In this document: piece by piece, positions 17,510-25,310 of the stretch
How the letters are laid out: each line of letters opens with the position of its first letter
How positions within the stretch are numbered: the stretch's first letter is position 1
Assembly (NCBI RefSeq): GCF_000308275.2
Contig: NZ_HG529492.1
Location: 1-64,000 of the forward strand
Length of the DNA: 64,000 nt
Reading direction: 5' to 3'
From: Levyella massiliensis
GTDB lineage: Bacteria > Bacillota > Clostridia > Tissierellales > Peptoniphilaceae
Notes under the pieces: generated by a model
Told to the model about the DNA's origin: nothing
Databases searched by the model: none
What the model saw: only the letters and a program-made list of their open reading frames with translations
Made by a program: the position numbers and the translations under genes

Positions 17510-17542
17510 GCCCGGTCCTGCGAATGCGGATCGGGCTTTTTT
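17510..17542 (+). terminator. Terminator of tRNA-Val(GAC)
   Basis: GCCCGGTCC pairs with GGATCGGGC (one G-T pair) around a 9-nt loop, followed by six T. The apbE start is 46 bp further on. Confidence 0.85.
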
Positions 17543-17588
17543 ATTAGGCAGCGCCTGCAAGGCATGGCGGAAGGCTAAAGGAGGAGTC

Positions 17589-18845
17589 ATGAAATTTGTC
17601 AAAAAAGCGGTTGCGCTTGGAGTAGCGATGTGCCTGCTGGCGGGTTGCCAGTCGCCGGCAAAGCCGAATGGCCAAGAGCAAAGCGATTCTTCGGCAGCCT
17701 CTTCGGTTTCTGCTGATTCCGAGGGTCCGAAGCTCACGACTGAAGCGTTGGAAAAAATGCCTCTTACGGGGCAAGGCACCTGGGTAGATGGCGAAGATGG
17801 GACCAAATGGTACAAAAATACCGGTACCTTTTATGATGCTTTTGATACGATGATTCAGTTCGTCGCGTATACAAAAGATGAAAAAGAATTCGATCGCTAT
17901 TTTACGCTCTGTCGGACGGAATTTGAGCGATTGCATAAGCTTTATGATAACTACAAGGAATATGAGGGTGTCACAAATCTGATGACCTTGAATAAGACGG
18001 CCGCCCAGGCGCCGGTAGCCGTAGAGGATGATCTTTTTTCGATGCTCGCGTTTAGCAAAGAGAACTATGCGAAAACGCTGGGCAAGGTGAACATTGCCAT
18101 GGGCGCAACGCTGACGCTTTGGCATGACACGCGTGAGGCGGCTATTGCGGAACAGGAAGAGCACGAGCACGATGCGTCGCATAGCGATACCACTTCCCAT
18201 GCCCCGATTACCTTGCCCACAAAGGCAGCGCTGGAAGCGTCGGCCAAGCATCGCAATATCAATGATCTCGTTCTGGATCCGAAAAAGAAAACCGTGTACT
18301 TCCAAGACCCGGATCTCAAGCTCGATGCCGGCGCGGTGGCCAAGGGCTACGCGACAGAATGCATTGCTAAAAAATTGATGGAAGCGGGCTTTGCGCATGG
18401 TCTTATCAGCGCTGGTGGCAATGTCAAGGTCATCGGAACGCCTATCGATGGGCGTGCCACGTGGAATGTTGGCATTGTGCATCCGCGTTCTGACAATCAG
18501 GACATTATTGCGAAGGCCGCTGTTAAGGCCAATACCTCGATGGTGACCTCTGGCGATTATCAACGCTACTTTGAGCTGAATGGTGTGCGTTATGCGCACA
18601 TCATCGATCCGCAAACGCTCTATCCGGCTACTGCGTATTCCTCGGTAACCGTGCGCACCGCAGATTCCGGTCTGGCCGACCTTCTCTCCACGGCTTTCTT
18701 TATAGCGACGCCGGAGGAGGCCCAGAAAATTTTGGAGAACTACAAGGACGCCGGCGTGGAAGTGCTCTGGGTGGATCAGAACATGCATGTCAATGCGACG
18801 CCCGGTATGCAAGCGGATGTGACGCTGGCACAACCGCAGCAATAA
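17589..18845 (+). CDS. apbE: FAD:protein FMN transferase (ApbE lipoprotein)
   Basis: 418 residues. Lipoprotein signal MKFVKKAVALGVAMCLLAGC, Ser-rich linker, then the ApbE domain. It attaches FMN covalently to Thr residues of extracytoplasmic flavoproteins such as Rnf or Nqr subunits. Visible motifs are LDAGAVAKGYATE (family D-x-G-x-x-AKGYA), LISAGGNVKVIG, TSGDYQRYFE and YAHIIDPQT, the Mg/FAD site region. A His/Asp/Glu-rich insertion (about residues 190-215, HEHDASHSD) is not typical and may bind metal. The start has GAGGAGTC before it. Its target flavoproteins are not in this window. Confidence 0.93.
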   Translation: MKFVKKAVALGVAMCLLAGCQSPAKPNGQEQSDSSAASSVSADSEGPKLTTEALEKMPLTGQGTWVDGEDGTKWYKNTGTFYDAFDTMIQFVAYTKDEKEFDRYFTLCRTEFERLHKLYDNYKEYEGVTNLMTLNKTAAQAPVAVEDDLFSMLAFSKENYAKTLGKVNIAMGATLTLWHDTREAAIAEQEEHEHDASHSDTTSHAPITLPTKAALEASAKHRNINDLVLDPKKKTVYFQDPDLKLDAGAVAKGYATECIAKKLMEAGFAHGLISAGGNVKVIGTPIDGRATWNVGIVHPRSDNQDIIAKAAVKANTSMVTSGDYQRYFELNGVRYAHIIDPQTLYPATAYSSVTVRTADSGLADLLSTAFFIATPEEAQKILENYKDAGVEVLWVDQNMHVNATPGMQADVTLAQPQQ

Positions 18846-18874
18846 AGAGGGGTGTTTTAAGGCAGGATGTGAGG

Positions 18875-18900
18875 AGCCGACCCATGCGGGTCGGCTTTTT
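18875..18900 (+). terminator. Terminator of apbE
   Basis: AGCCGACCC/GGGTCGGCT with loop ATGC and then a T-run. Confidence 0.88.
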
Positions 18901-18905
18901 ACCAT

Positions 18906-18990
18906 AGGAGGCGCCCCGGCGGGGCGCCTTCCTTATTTACCAATCGTCGGCCGTCAGGCCGACTCCTTCCGGCGCCGAAGGCGCCTATTC
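18906..18990. repeat. Cluster of short GC-rich palindromes (third repeat type)
   Basis: Three palindromes lie in a row: GGCGCCCC/GGGGCGCC, GTCGGCC/GGCCGAC and GGCGCC/GGCGCC. They are joined by CCTTATTTACCAA- and CTCCTTC-like linkers, immediately before array 3. The middle palindrome with its flanks recurs identically at about 31283-31314. Confidence 0.75.
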
Positions 18991-19022
18991 TAGGACGCCG
19001 GTGCCCATTGATCTCCGGTTTC

Positions 19023-19698
19023 GACCGTGCCTTTGACGCTTTTTTGCAAAAGGCACGGTCGCCTACACCCCACAACCTCCGATTTCGACCGTGCCTTTGT
19101 CGTTTTTTTGCAAAAGGCACGGTCGACTACACCCCTCAACCGCCGATTTTGACCGTGCCTTTGACCATTTTTTGCAAAAGGCACGGTCGGCTACACCCCA
19201 CAACCTCCGATTTCGACCGTGCCTTTGTCGCTTTTTTACAAAAGGCACGGTCGCCTGCGCCCTCTGCCTCGCAATTTCGACCGTGCCTTTGACGCTTTTT
19301 TGCAAAAGGCACGGTCGGCCACGCCCTTTGCCTCGCGATTTCGACCGTGCCTTTGACCATTTTTTGCAAAAGGCACGGTCGACTACACCCCACAACCCAC
19401 GGTTTCGACCGTGCCTTTGACGTTTTTTTCCAAAAAGCACGGTCGGCTACACCCCACAACCTCCAATTTCGACCGTGCCTTTGTCGCTTTTTTACAAAAG
19501 GCACGGTCGCCTGCGCCCTTTGCCTCGCGATTTCGACCGTGCCTTTGACGTTTTTTTCCAAAAGGCACGGTCGGCCGCGCCCCACAACCTCCGATTTCGA
19601 CCGTGCCTTTGACCATTTTTTGCAAAAGGCACGGTCGGCCATGCCATCTGTCCCGCATTTCTGACCGTGCCTCCGCCATTTTTCCTCAAAAGGCACGA
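19023..19698 (+). repeat. Hairpin array 3, family 1 (11 units)
   Basis: Units start at 19023, 19087, 19151, 19215, 19279, 19343, 19407, 19471, 19535, 19599 and 19663, with no deviation from 64 bp. The last unit is degenerate (GTGCCTCCGCC...). Two spacer types dominate, one with CTACACCCCACAACCTCCG and one with GCGCCCTTTGCCTCGCG, and they interleave. It lies between the convergent ends of apbE and purA. Confidence 0.95.
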
Positions 19699-19725
19699 CA
19701 TTCGTTATCGTGGGGGGCCAATTCG

Positions 19726-19759
19726 CAAAAAAAGAAGCCGACCTGTACGGGTCGGCTTT
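19726..19759 (-). terminator. Terminator of purA
   Basis: On the minus strand GCCGACC/GGTCGGC is followed by TTCTTTTTTT, about 105 bp past the purA stop. Confidence 0.85.
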
Positions 19760-19864
19760 CGTAATATGCCATTATGGTAGGTGGCCTTGCAGGCCGCCTT
19801 CAACTTCTGGTATTAGAGGAATTGCTGGTTGTGATTGCTATTATAACGTCGCACCTTCTGCTGC

Positions 19865-21139
19865 TTATCGCAAAATGATCGCTTCGCGTTCGGGACCGAC
19901 GGAGACGTAACGAATTGGACAATCGATGGCTTTTTCAAGGTAGAGGACGTAGTCTTTGGCGGCTTGCGGGAGATCGTCCCAGGTGCGGCAGCCGGAGATG
20001 TCCTGTTTCCATCCCGGAAGGGTGGTTTCGACGGGTTCGGCGTCATTCAAAAGCTCTGGGAATGGGAATTCGTCGGTTTCATCGCCATGGATGCGGTAGC
20101 GTTCAACGACGGGAATTTCGTCGAGGTAGCTTAGTACGTCGAGCTTAGTGAGAGCAATGGCTGTCGCGCCTTGGGCGTCCACACCATAACCGGTGGCAAC
20201 GAGATCGATGGGGCCGACGCGACGGGGACGGCCGGTTTTTGCGCCGTATTCGTTGCCGGCTTTGCGTAGGGCTTCGGCTTGGTCGCCGAACCATTCGCAG
20301 GTAAAGGGGCCTTCACCGACACAGCTGGAGTAGGCCTTGACGACGCCGAGTACGTCTTGAATGTGCACGGCGGGGAAACCGGAGCCGACGGGTGCGTAAG
20401 CGGCCAGGGAGTTGGATGAGGTGGTGTATGGATGAATGCCCAGATCCAAGTCGCGCAGAGCGCCAAGTTGCGCTTCAAAGAGAATCTTTTTGCCGGCACG
20501 ATCGGCTTCACGGAGAACCTTGGCGGTGTTACGAATGTATGGCTTTAAGGGCTCGGCATATTGTTTAAGCCAAGAAAGAACCTCTTCGGTTGTCGTTGCC
20601 GGAGCGCCGTAAACTTTGGTCAATGTAAGATTCTTCCATTCGACCAACTGTTCCACATGGTTGCGCAGATGCTCGGGATAGAGCAATTCGCCGGCCATGA
20701 TGGTTTTCTTGGCGGCTTTATCGGCATAGAAGGGAGCAATGCCCTGCTTGGTGGAGCCGAATTTCCGATCAGCCAGACGCGCCTCTTCGAGGGCGTCAAG
20801 GTCGCGATGCCAGGGCAGGACAAGGGAAGCGCGCTCGGAGATCATGAAATGAGAAGGCTCCAGGGGTACACCTTTTTGTTCCACTTCCTGCATTTCTTTG
20901 AGCAGATTCTCGCAATCCACCGCTACCCCGTTGCCAAGAATGTTGATCACCTCGGGACGGAAAATGCCTGACGGCAACAGATGGAGCGCAAATGTGCCCT
21001 TGTCGTTCACGACGGTGTGACCGGCGTTGCCGCCGCCTTGGTAGCGAACGACCACGTCGTATTGTTCGGTGAGAAGATCGACCATACGGCCTTTGCCTTC
21101 ATCGCCCCAGTTAATGCCAACAATGGCGCCATGTGCCAT
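19865..21139 (-). CDS. purA: Adenylosuccinate synthetase
   Basis: 424 residues, full family length. It makes adenylosuccinate from IMP, aspartate and GTP, the first committed step to AMP. The N-terminal GINWGDEGKGRMVD is the P-loop-like GDEGKG signature. QYDVVVRYQGGGNAGHTVV, and the C-terminal GYGVDAQGATAIALTKLDVLS (guanine-binding region) are present. The GGAGGAAG Shine-Dalgarno is inside the end of the upstream EamA gene (stop at 21141), so the two are probably one transcript. Confidence 0.97.
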   Translation of the reverse strand: MAHGAIVGINWGDEGKGRMVDLLTEQYDVVVRYQGGGNAGHTVVNDKGTFALHLLPSGIFRPEVINILGNGVAVDCENLLKEMQEVEQKGVPLEPSHFMISERASLVLPWHRDLDALEEARLADRKFGSTKQGIAPFYADKAAKKTIMAGELLYPEHLRNHVEQLVEWKNLTLTKVYGAPATTTEEVLSWLKQYAEPLKPYIRNTAKVLREADRAGKKILFEAQLGALRDLDLGIHPYTTSSNSLAAYAPVGSGFPAVHIQDVLGVVKAYSSCVGEGPFTCEWFGDQAEALRKAGNEYGAKTGRPRRVGPIDLVATGYGVDAQGATAIALTKLDVLSYLDEIPVVERYRIHGDETDEFPFPELLNDAEPVETTLPGWKQDISGCRTWDDLPQAAKDYVLYLEKAIDCPIRYVSVGPEREAIILR

Positions 21140-21140
21140 A

Positions 21141-22118
21141 TTACTTCCTCCATTCGTTTGACGGTTGTAAAGAGTTTACGCCGACGGATTTTCGAACCGT
21201 TGCCGCTGTCGTTCCGCCTTGGGACAGCGATGCAGACGCCGGCGTTTGTTTGGCTTTGCCATCGCCAAGCTCCCCATAAACCATAGAGCCGATGACGATC
21301 ACACAGCCTATCGCGGTGATCGGTGTGAGCGGTTCACTCAGAAGAATGGCCGAAACAAACACCGAAGAGACCGGATCGATATAACTCAACAGGGAAATGC
21401 TTTGTGCCGCAAGATGCTGCAGGGCACTAAACCACAATGAATAGGCAATGCCCGTATGCGCCACGCCCAAGATAACAGTATACACGATAGAGCGCAGATC
21501 TATCTGAATCGCGCTGAAATCCTCCGTAAAAAGGACATAGGGCAAAACCGCCAAGGAGGCAATGCCCATCTCCACACAGGCGAGACTCATGCCATCGATA
21601 TCGGAAAGATCCTTGCCCAGGGCCATGACGGCCGCATAGCAACACGCCCCCATCAGGGCTAAGAAAATCCCGAAGCCACCCGTTAGCTTTCCCGAAATCA
21701 TGCCTGAGACAAACGTCATACCAAACACTGCGCAGGCGGCAGCAATGCCGCGACGCCGCGTGATCTTTTCGCCAAAAAGGAAAGGCGAAGCCAACAGGAA
21801 AATCAAAGAAGACATGCAATAGCACATCGTCGCTATGGCCACGGTGGTATATTTGTAGGCTTCAAAGAGGAGAATCCAGTCCAGTGCCGTAATGGCGCCG
21901 GCAATGGCGAGCCGTTTTTTATGTTTTTTAACAGCCTCCCAGGCAAAATGGCTGCGTCCCAGGGCAAAAAGCAAGGCTAAGAACGCGCTGCCGATAAGTG
22001 CACGGAAAAACACCAACAGCGAAGAAGAAAATAACACCCCGTGTCGAAAAAATCCCAGCGTGCTGAAAATCAGCATCGATGCGATAAATTCTGCTTTTGG
22101 CGAGATTATTTTTTTCAT
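21141..22118 (-). CDS. EamA/DMT-family transporter
   Basis: About 325 residues with ten predicted hydrophobic segments in two EamA repeats. GFFRHGVLF near the first helix and SYIDPVSSVFVSAILLSEPLT in the last repeat are typical of the 10-TMS drug/metabolite exporter family. The start at 22118 (MKKIISPKAEF) has AAAGG before it. Substrate not predictable; proximity to purA does not by itself mean a purine transporter. Confidence 0.88.
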   Translation of the reverse strand: MKKIISPKAEFIASMLIFSTLGFFRHGVLFSSSLLVFFRALIGSAFLALLFALGRSHFAWEAVKKHKKRLAIAGAITALDWILLFEAYKYTTVAIATMCYCMSSLIFLLASPFLFGEKITRRRGIAAACAVFGMTFVSGMISGKLTGGFGIFLALMGACCYAAVMALGKDLSDIDGMSLACVEMGIASLAVLPYVLFTEDFSAIQIDLRSIVYTVILGVAHTGIAYSLWFSALQHLAAQSISLLSYIDPVSSVFVSAILLSEPLTPITAIGCVIVIGSMVYGELGDGKAKQTPASASLSQGGTTAATVRKSVGVNSLQPSNEWRK

Positions 22119-22172
22119 CGTTCGGCCCTTTCTTTGGTTTGCTCCTTCCGCCATTTCACCCGCTATCCATTG

Positions 22173-22228
22173 TAACGTATTTTTGAGCGTATAACGTATT
22201 TATGCGCCCGTACCGTATGGCTTGTCAA
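22173..22228 (-). promoter_or_regulatory. Possible promoter region of the EamA-purA transcript
   Basis: A TTGACA occurs on the minus strand at 22223-22228 with an AT-rich CATAAA about 18 bp downstream. TAACGTATTT is repeated directly at 22173 and 22192 (19 bp apart), which could be a regulator site. Weak evidence. Confidence 0.3.
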
Positions 22229-22231
22229 TGT

Positions 22232-23464
22232 TTAGCTTTCATAAAAGCGCGGCACACGAGAAGCAATACCGCTCAAAATTTCATACGAAATCGTCTCAGC
22301 ACGATCTGCTAAACAGTCGACGGCAATGCCCCGCGGTACCTGCGGTGCCGGAAAAACTTCCGCTTGAGCATCGCTAAAAAGCGCTTGGAAGGCGGCTTCT
22401 GTTTCGGCATGCAGGGCTTTGGAATCGGCTTGGTTCCAATCCGCCGCACCCATGACGAGCACGCGATCTCCCACCTCCACGGGCGGTGCATCCGTCACAT
22501 CCACCATCAGCTGGTCCATGCAAATGCGCCCGATAACTCGACACAGCGTACCCTTCACCGATAGTGCAGTGCGGCCGGACAGCAATCGCACATAGCCATC
22601 TGCATAACCCAGCTGTACCGTTGCCACTTTGGTCTTACGCCGGCTGCGCCAGGTACGACCATAGCCCACGGTTTCCCCTGCCTCCATCCATTTGACACGC
22701 GAAATCGGTGCAGTCCATCGATACGGGATCTGCAATGAAACTGTAGTGGCCGCTTCACACTCTGCCGACGGATACGCGCCGTAGAGACAAATCCCCAAAC
22801 GCGCGCCCTCGAAGAGATCGGCTTCGGGCAAAAAGAGCAAGCCCGCATCGTTCGCAATGTGGCGCAGCGGAATGGTAACACCTGCCGCCTCAAGCTTTTG
22901 CGCCAGCGTACGGAAACGGGAGAGTTGCTCCTCTGCAAAGGCATTCGGAAACGGCGCTTCATCTGCCGTAGCCAAATGCGAGAACATGCCTTCGATAGTA
23001 AGGAATGGAAGTTTAGCAACGACAGCAATATCGCGTGCGGCAGCGTCTTGCTCCGCGATGAATCCCACCCGGCGATGCCCGGTATCTACCGCAATATGAA
23101 CGGGATGGCGCACCCCCAGCTTTTTTGCCGCGGCATTCCAGCGCATGGCATCCTCTACCGTGGAAAGCGCCGGTTCAATCTGGCGACGAATCATTTCGGC
23201 TACGTCTTCGGGTGCTACATAGCCGAATAGTAAAATCGGCTTATCCGGAATGGCTTCGCGCAATAGCATCGCTTCCGAGACCGTCGCCACACAAAAGCCT
23301 TCCACCAGATCGTGAATCGCACGTGCCACCGGTACTGCGCCCAGTCCGTAGGCGTTGGCCTTCACCACGCCCCAAAGGCGCATCGCATGGCGGCCCTTGC
23401 GCATGGCTTCCAAATTGGCGCGCACCAGGTGACAATTGACCTCTAGGATTGCTTGTGACTTCAT
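22232..23464 (-). CDS. alr: Alanine racemase
   Basis: 410 residues, a little longer than usual. PLP enzyme that interconverts L- and D-alanine for peptidoglycan. The PLP lysine is in VVKANAYGLG (Lys about 35), the second catalytic Tyr region is in the C-terminal VGYGRTW domain, and ICMDQLMVDVTD is present. GGGGGAGAAAGG precedes the ATG. Single gene, divergent from the C26 hydrolase at 23534. Confidence 0.96.
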   Translation of the reverse strand: MKSQAILEVNCHLVRANLEAMRKGRHAMRLWGVVKANAYGLGAVPVARAIHDLVEGFCVATVSEAMLLREAIPDKPILLFGYVAPEDVAEMIRRQIEPALSTVEDAMRWNAAAKKLGVRHPVHIAVDTGHRRVGFIAEQDAAARDIAVVAKLPFLTIEGMFSHLATADEAPFPNAFAEEQLSRFRTLAQKLEAAGVTIPLRHIANDAGLLFLPEADLFEGARLGICLYGAYPSAECEAATTVSLQIPYRWTAPISRVKWMEAGETVGYGRTWRSRRKTKVATVQLGYADGYVRLLSGRTALSVKGTLCRVIGRICMDQLMVDVTDAPPVEVGDRVLVMGAADWNQADSKALHAETEAAFQALFSDAQAEVFPAPQVPRGIAVDCLADRAETISYEILSGIASRVPRFYES

Positions 23465-23477
23465 CCTTTCTCCCCCC

Positions 23478-23507
23478 TTGCGACTTCATTCCTTGACAGG
23501 CTACAAT
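23478..23507 (+). promoter_or_regulatory. Promoter of the C26 hydrolase gene
   Basis: TTGCGA, 18-bp spacer, TACAAT, followed by an A-rich leader and AAAAGGAG before the ATG. Confidence 0.55.
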
Positions 23508-23533
23508 AGAAAAAATAAGAAAAGGAGCCTGCT

Positions 23534-24289
23534 ATGAAACCCGTAATCGGTCTCAGCACCACTTACACCCACAACGATTCGCTCGGCAGCCTGCTTCATA
23601 TGGGCGTGCCCGGGCAAAGCTACCACGTCTGTACTGACGATTTTGTCCAAAATCTCTTAGCCGCTGACGCCGTACCGGTCCTGCTTCCGACCGTCCGCAC
23701 AGAGGTGGAGCGGGAAGAGCAGCTGGCCATGCTCGACGGCATTATTTTTTGTGGCGGTGCCGACATTTATACGCTGCTTTATCGTGAAACCACACGCAAA
23801 GAATGCGGCCCGGTGGTGCCTGAACAGGATAACCATGAAGTGGCTCTGGCTAAACTGGCGGTAAAACACGATCTGCCGATCTTAGGCGTTTGTCGCGGCA
23901 TGCAACTGTTAAATGTTGCCCTCGGCGGTACCCTCTATCAGGATCTGCCTTCGCAGAAGCCAGAGTCCCTCTATCACAGCAATGAAATGGTTCCGCGCTT
24001 TTATGGGGTGCATTCGCTGGAAATTGCGCCGCATTCATTGCTGTCTCGGCTGTTTCCCCAAGCGCCGTATGTCAATTCCTTCCATCACCAAGCGGTCAAA
24101 GATGTAGCGCCTTCGTTATGCGTCACGGCGCGTGCCGCCGACGGCGTGATCGAAGCACTGGAGTGCCCCGGTAAGCCCGACTTTCTGGCGGTTCAATGGC
24201 ACCCGGAAATGATGGCTCCCGCTAATGAGAAACAACAGGCACTCTTTGCCTGGCTGGTGCGCTGCGCACAAGAGAAAAAGAATCGCTAA
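23534..24289 (+). CDS. Gamma-glutamyl-gamma-aminobutyrate hydrolase family protein (C26 glutamine amidotransferase)
   Basis: 251 residues of the class I glutamine-amidotransferase fold: nucleophile Cys about 118 in GVCRGMQLLNVALGG, His and Glu in VQWHPEM, and the FHHQAV motif of the PuuD branch. PuuD-type enzymes hydrolyse gamma-glutamyl amides; the true substrate cannot be read from the sequence, and no putrescine-pathway genes are adjacent. Cytoplasmic, single-gene transcript. Confidence 0.9.
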   Translation: MKPVIGLSTTYTHNDSLGSLLHMGVPGQSYHVCTDDFVQNLLAADAVPVLLPTVRTEVEREEQLAMLDGIIFCGGADIYTLLYRETTRKECGPVVPEQDNHEVALAKLAVKHDLPILGVCRGMQLLNVALGGTLYQDLPSQKPESLYHSNEMVPRFYGVHSLEIAPHSLLSRLFPQAPYVNSFHHQAVKDVAPSLCVTARAADGVIEALECPGKPDFLAVQWHPEMMAPANEKQQALFAWLVRCAQEKKNR

Positions 24290-24317
24290 GGTCGGCCATC
24301 GGCCATCTTTCGGCGCT

Positions 24318-24932
24318 TCAGTTCATCGAACGGCGATCCTGCATCGCTCGTGCGAGCGTCAGTTCATCATAATATTCCAGCGATCCGCCCACCGGAATGC
24401 CGCTGGCAATGCGGGATACGCACACCGGAAAGGCTTCCAGCTGATCTGCCAGGAAAAGCATCGTCGTTTCCCCTTCTACGGTGGGCGAAAGCGCCAAAAT
24501 CACTTCTTTCACCGGGGTATCCGTCGCCAACGAATCTTTCACACGCTTGAGCAGCCGCGACACCCCGATTTCCTCCGGTCCACGCTGATCCATGGGCGAA
24601 AGCAACCCGTTAAGCACATGATACGTGCCAAAGTAACTCGCCCCTCGCTCAATGGCCAAGAGATTCGTCACCTCTTCGACCACAGTGATCACGGAATGAT
24701 CCCGTTTCACGGAAGCACAAATGGGACAGATTTCCTGTTCGGTAATATTGCCGCAAATCCGGCAGCGATGCACTTTTTCTGTGACATCCCAAAGGGCTCG
24801 CGCAAAGGCGCGCGTCGCGGCAGGATCCTTTAGCGCATGCAACGCCAGACGCTGTGCCGTCTTTTTTCCGATGGTGGGCTGCTGCCGATATTTCTCGATC
24901 AGCACCTCCACCGATGCCGGAAATTCGTTCAT
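24318..24932 (-). CDS. recR: Recombination mediator RecR
   Basis: 204 residues: N-terminal helix-hairpin-helix region (IGKKTAQRLALH), four-cysteine zinc finger (CRICGNITEQEICPIC), then a Toprim domain (ITVVEE...) and a C-terminal PVGGSLEYYDELTLARA. With RecO and RecF it loads RecA on gapped DNA. It ends the conserved dnaX-ybaB-recR operon, 16 nt after ybaB. Confidence 0.97.
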   Translation of the reverse strand: MNEFPASVEVLIEKYRQQPTIGKKTAQRLALHALKDPAATRAFARALWDVTEKVHRCRICGNITEQEICPICASVKRDHSVITVVEEVTNLLAIERGASYFGTYHVLNGLLSPMDQRGPEEIGVSRLLKRVKDSLATDTPVKEVILALSPTVEGETTMLFLADQLEAFPVCVSRIASGIPVGGSLEYYDELTLARAMQDRRSMN

Positions 24933-24948
24933 GCTATTCTCCCTTCGC

Positions 24949-25284
24949 TTAGAGTCCCGGAATATTTATGCCGCCCGTCAGACGTCCCATCTCCGATTCG
25001 TTCAACGCCGATGCCTGATGAATCGCATCATTCACCGCAACCATGATCAAATCCGACAGCATTTCCGTATCTTCCGGATCTACCACTTCCGGATCCAATA
25101 CCAATTCCAGCAATTCATGCTTGCCGTTCATTTTGACTTTCACCATGCCGCCACCGGCACTGGCTTCAATCTCTGTCGCATCGATTTTTTGCTGCGTCTC
25201 CTCCATTTGTTTTTGCAGACGCTGCATCTTCTTCATCATATTGCCCATGTTGTTGCCGCCGTACGGCCCTTTGAAACCCTTCAT
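24949..25284 (-). CDS. Nucleoid-associated protein YbaB/EbfC family
   Basis: About 111 residues. Gly-rich N-terminus, then an Met/Gln-rich helix (MMKKMQRLQKQMEETQQKI) and the conserved GGGMVKVKMNGKHELLEL core. It forms dimers that bind DNA. The start at 25284 (MKGFKG) has GAGGAGGAGAAG directly before it. Lies between dnaX and recR, as in most bacteria. Confidence 0.95.
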   Translation of the reverse strand: MKGFKGPYGGNNMGNMMKKMQRLQKQMEETQQKIDATEIEASAGGGMVKVKMNGKHELLELVLDPEVVDPEDTEMLSDLIMVAVNDAIHQASALNESEMGRLTGGINIPGL

Positions 25285-25310
25285 CTTCTCCTCCTCGATC
25301 AAATACGACC

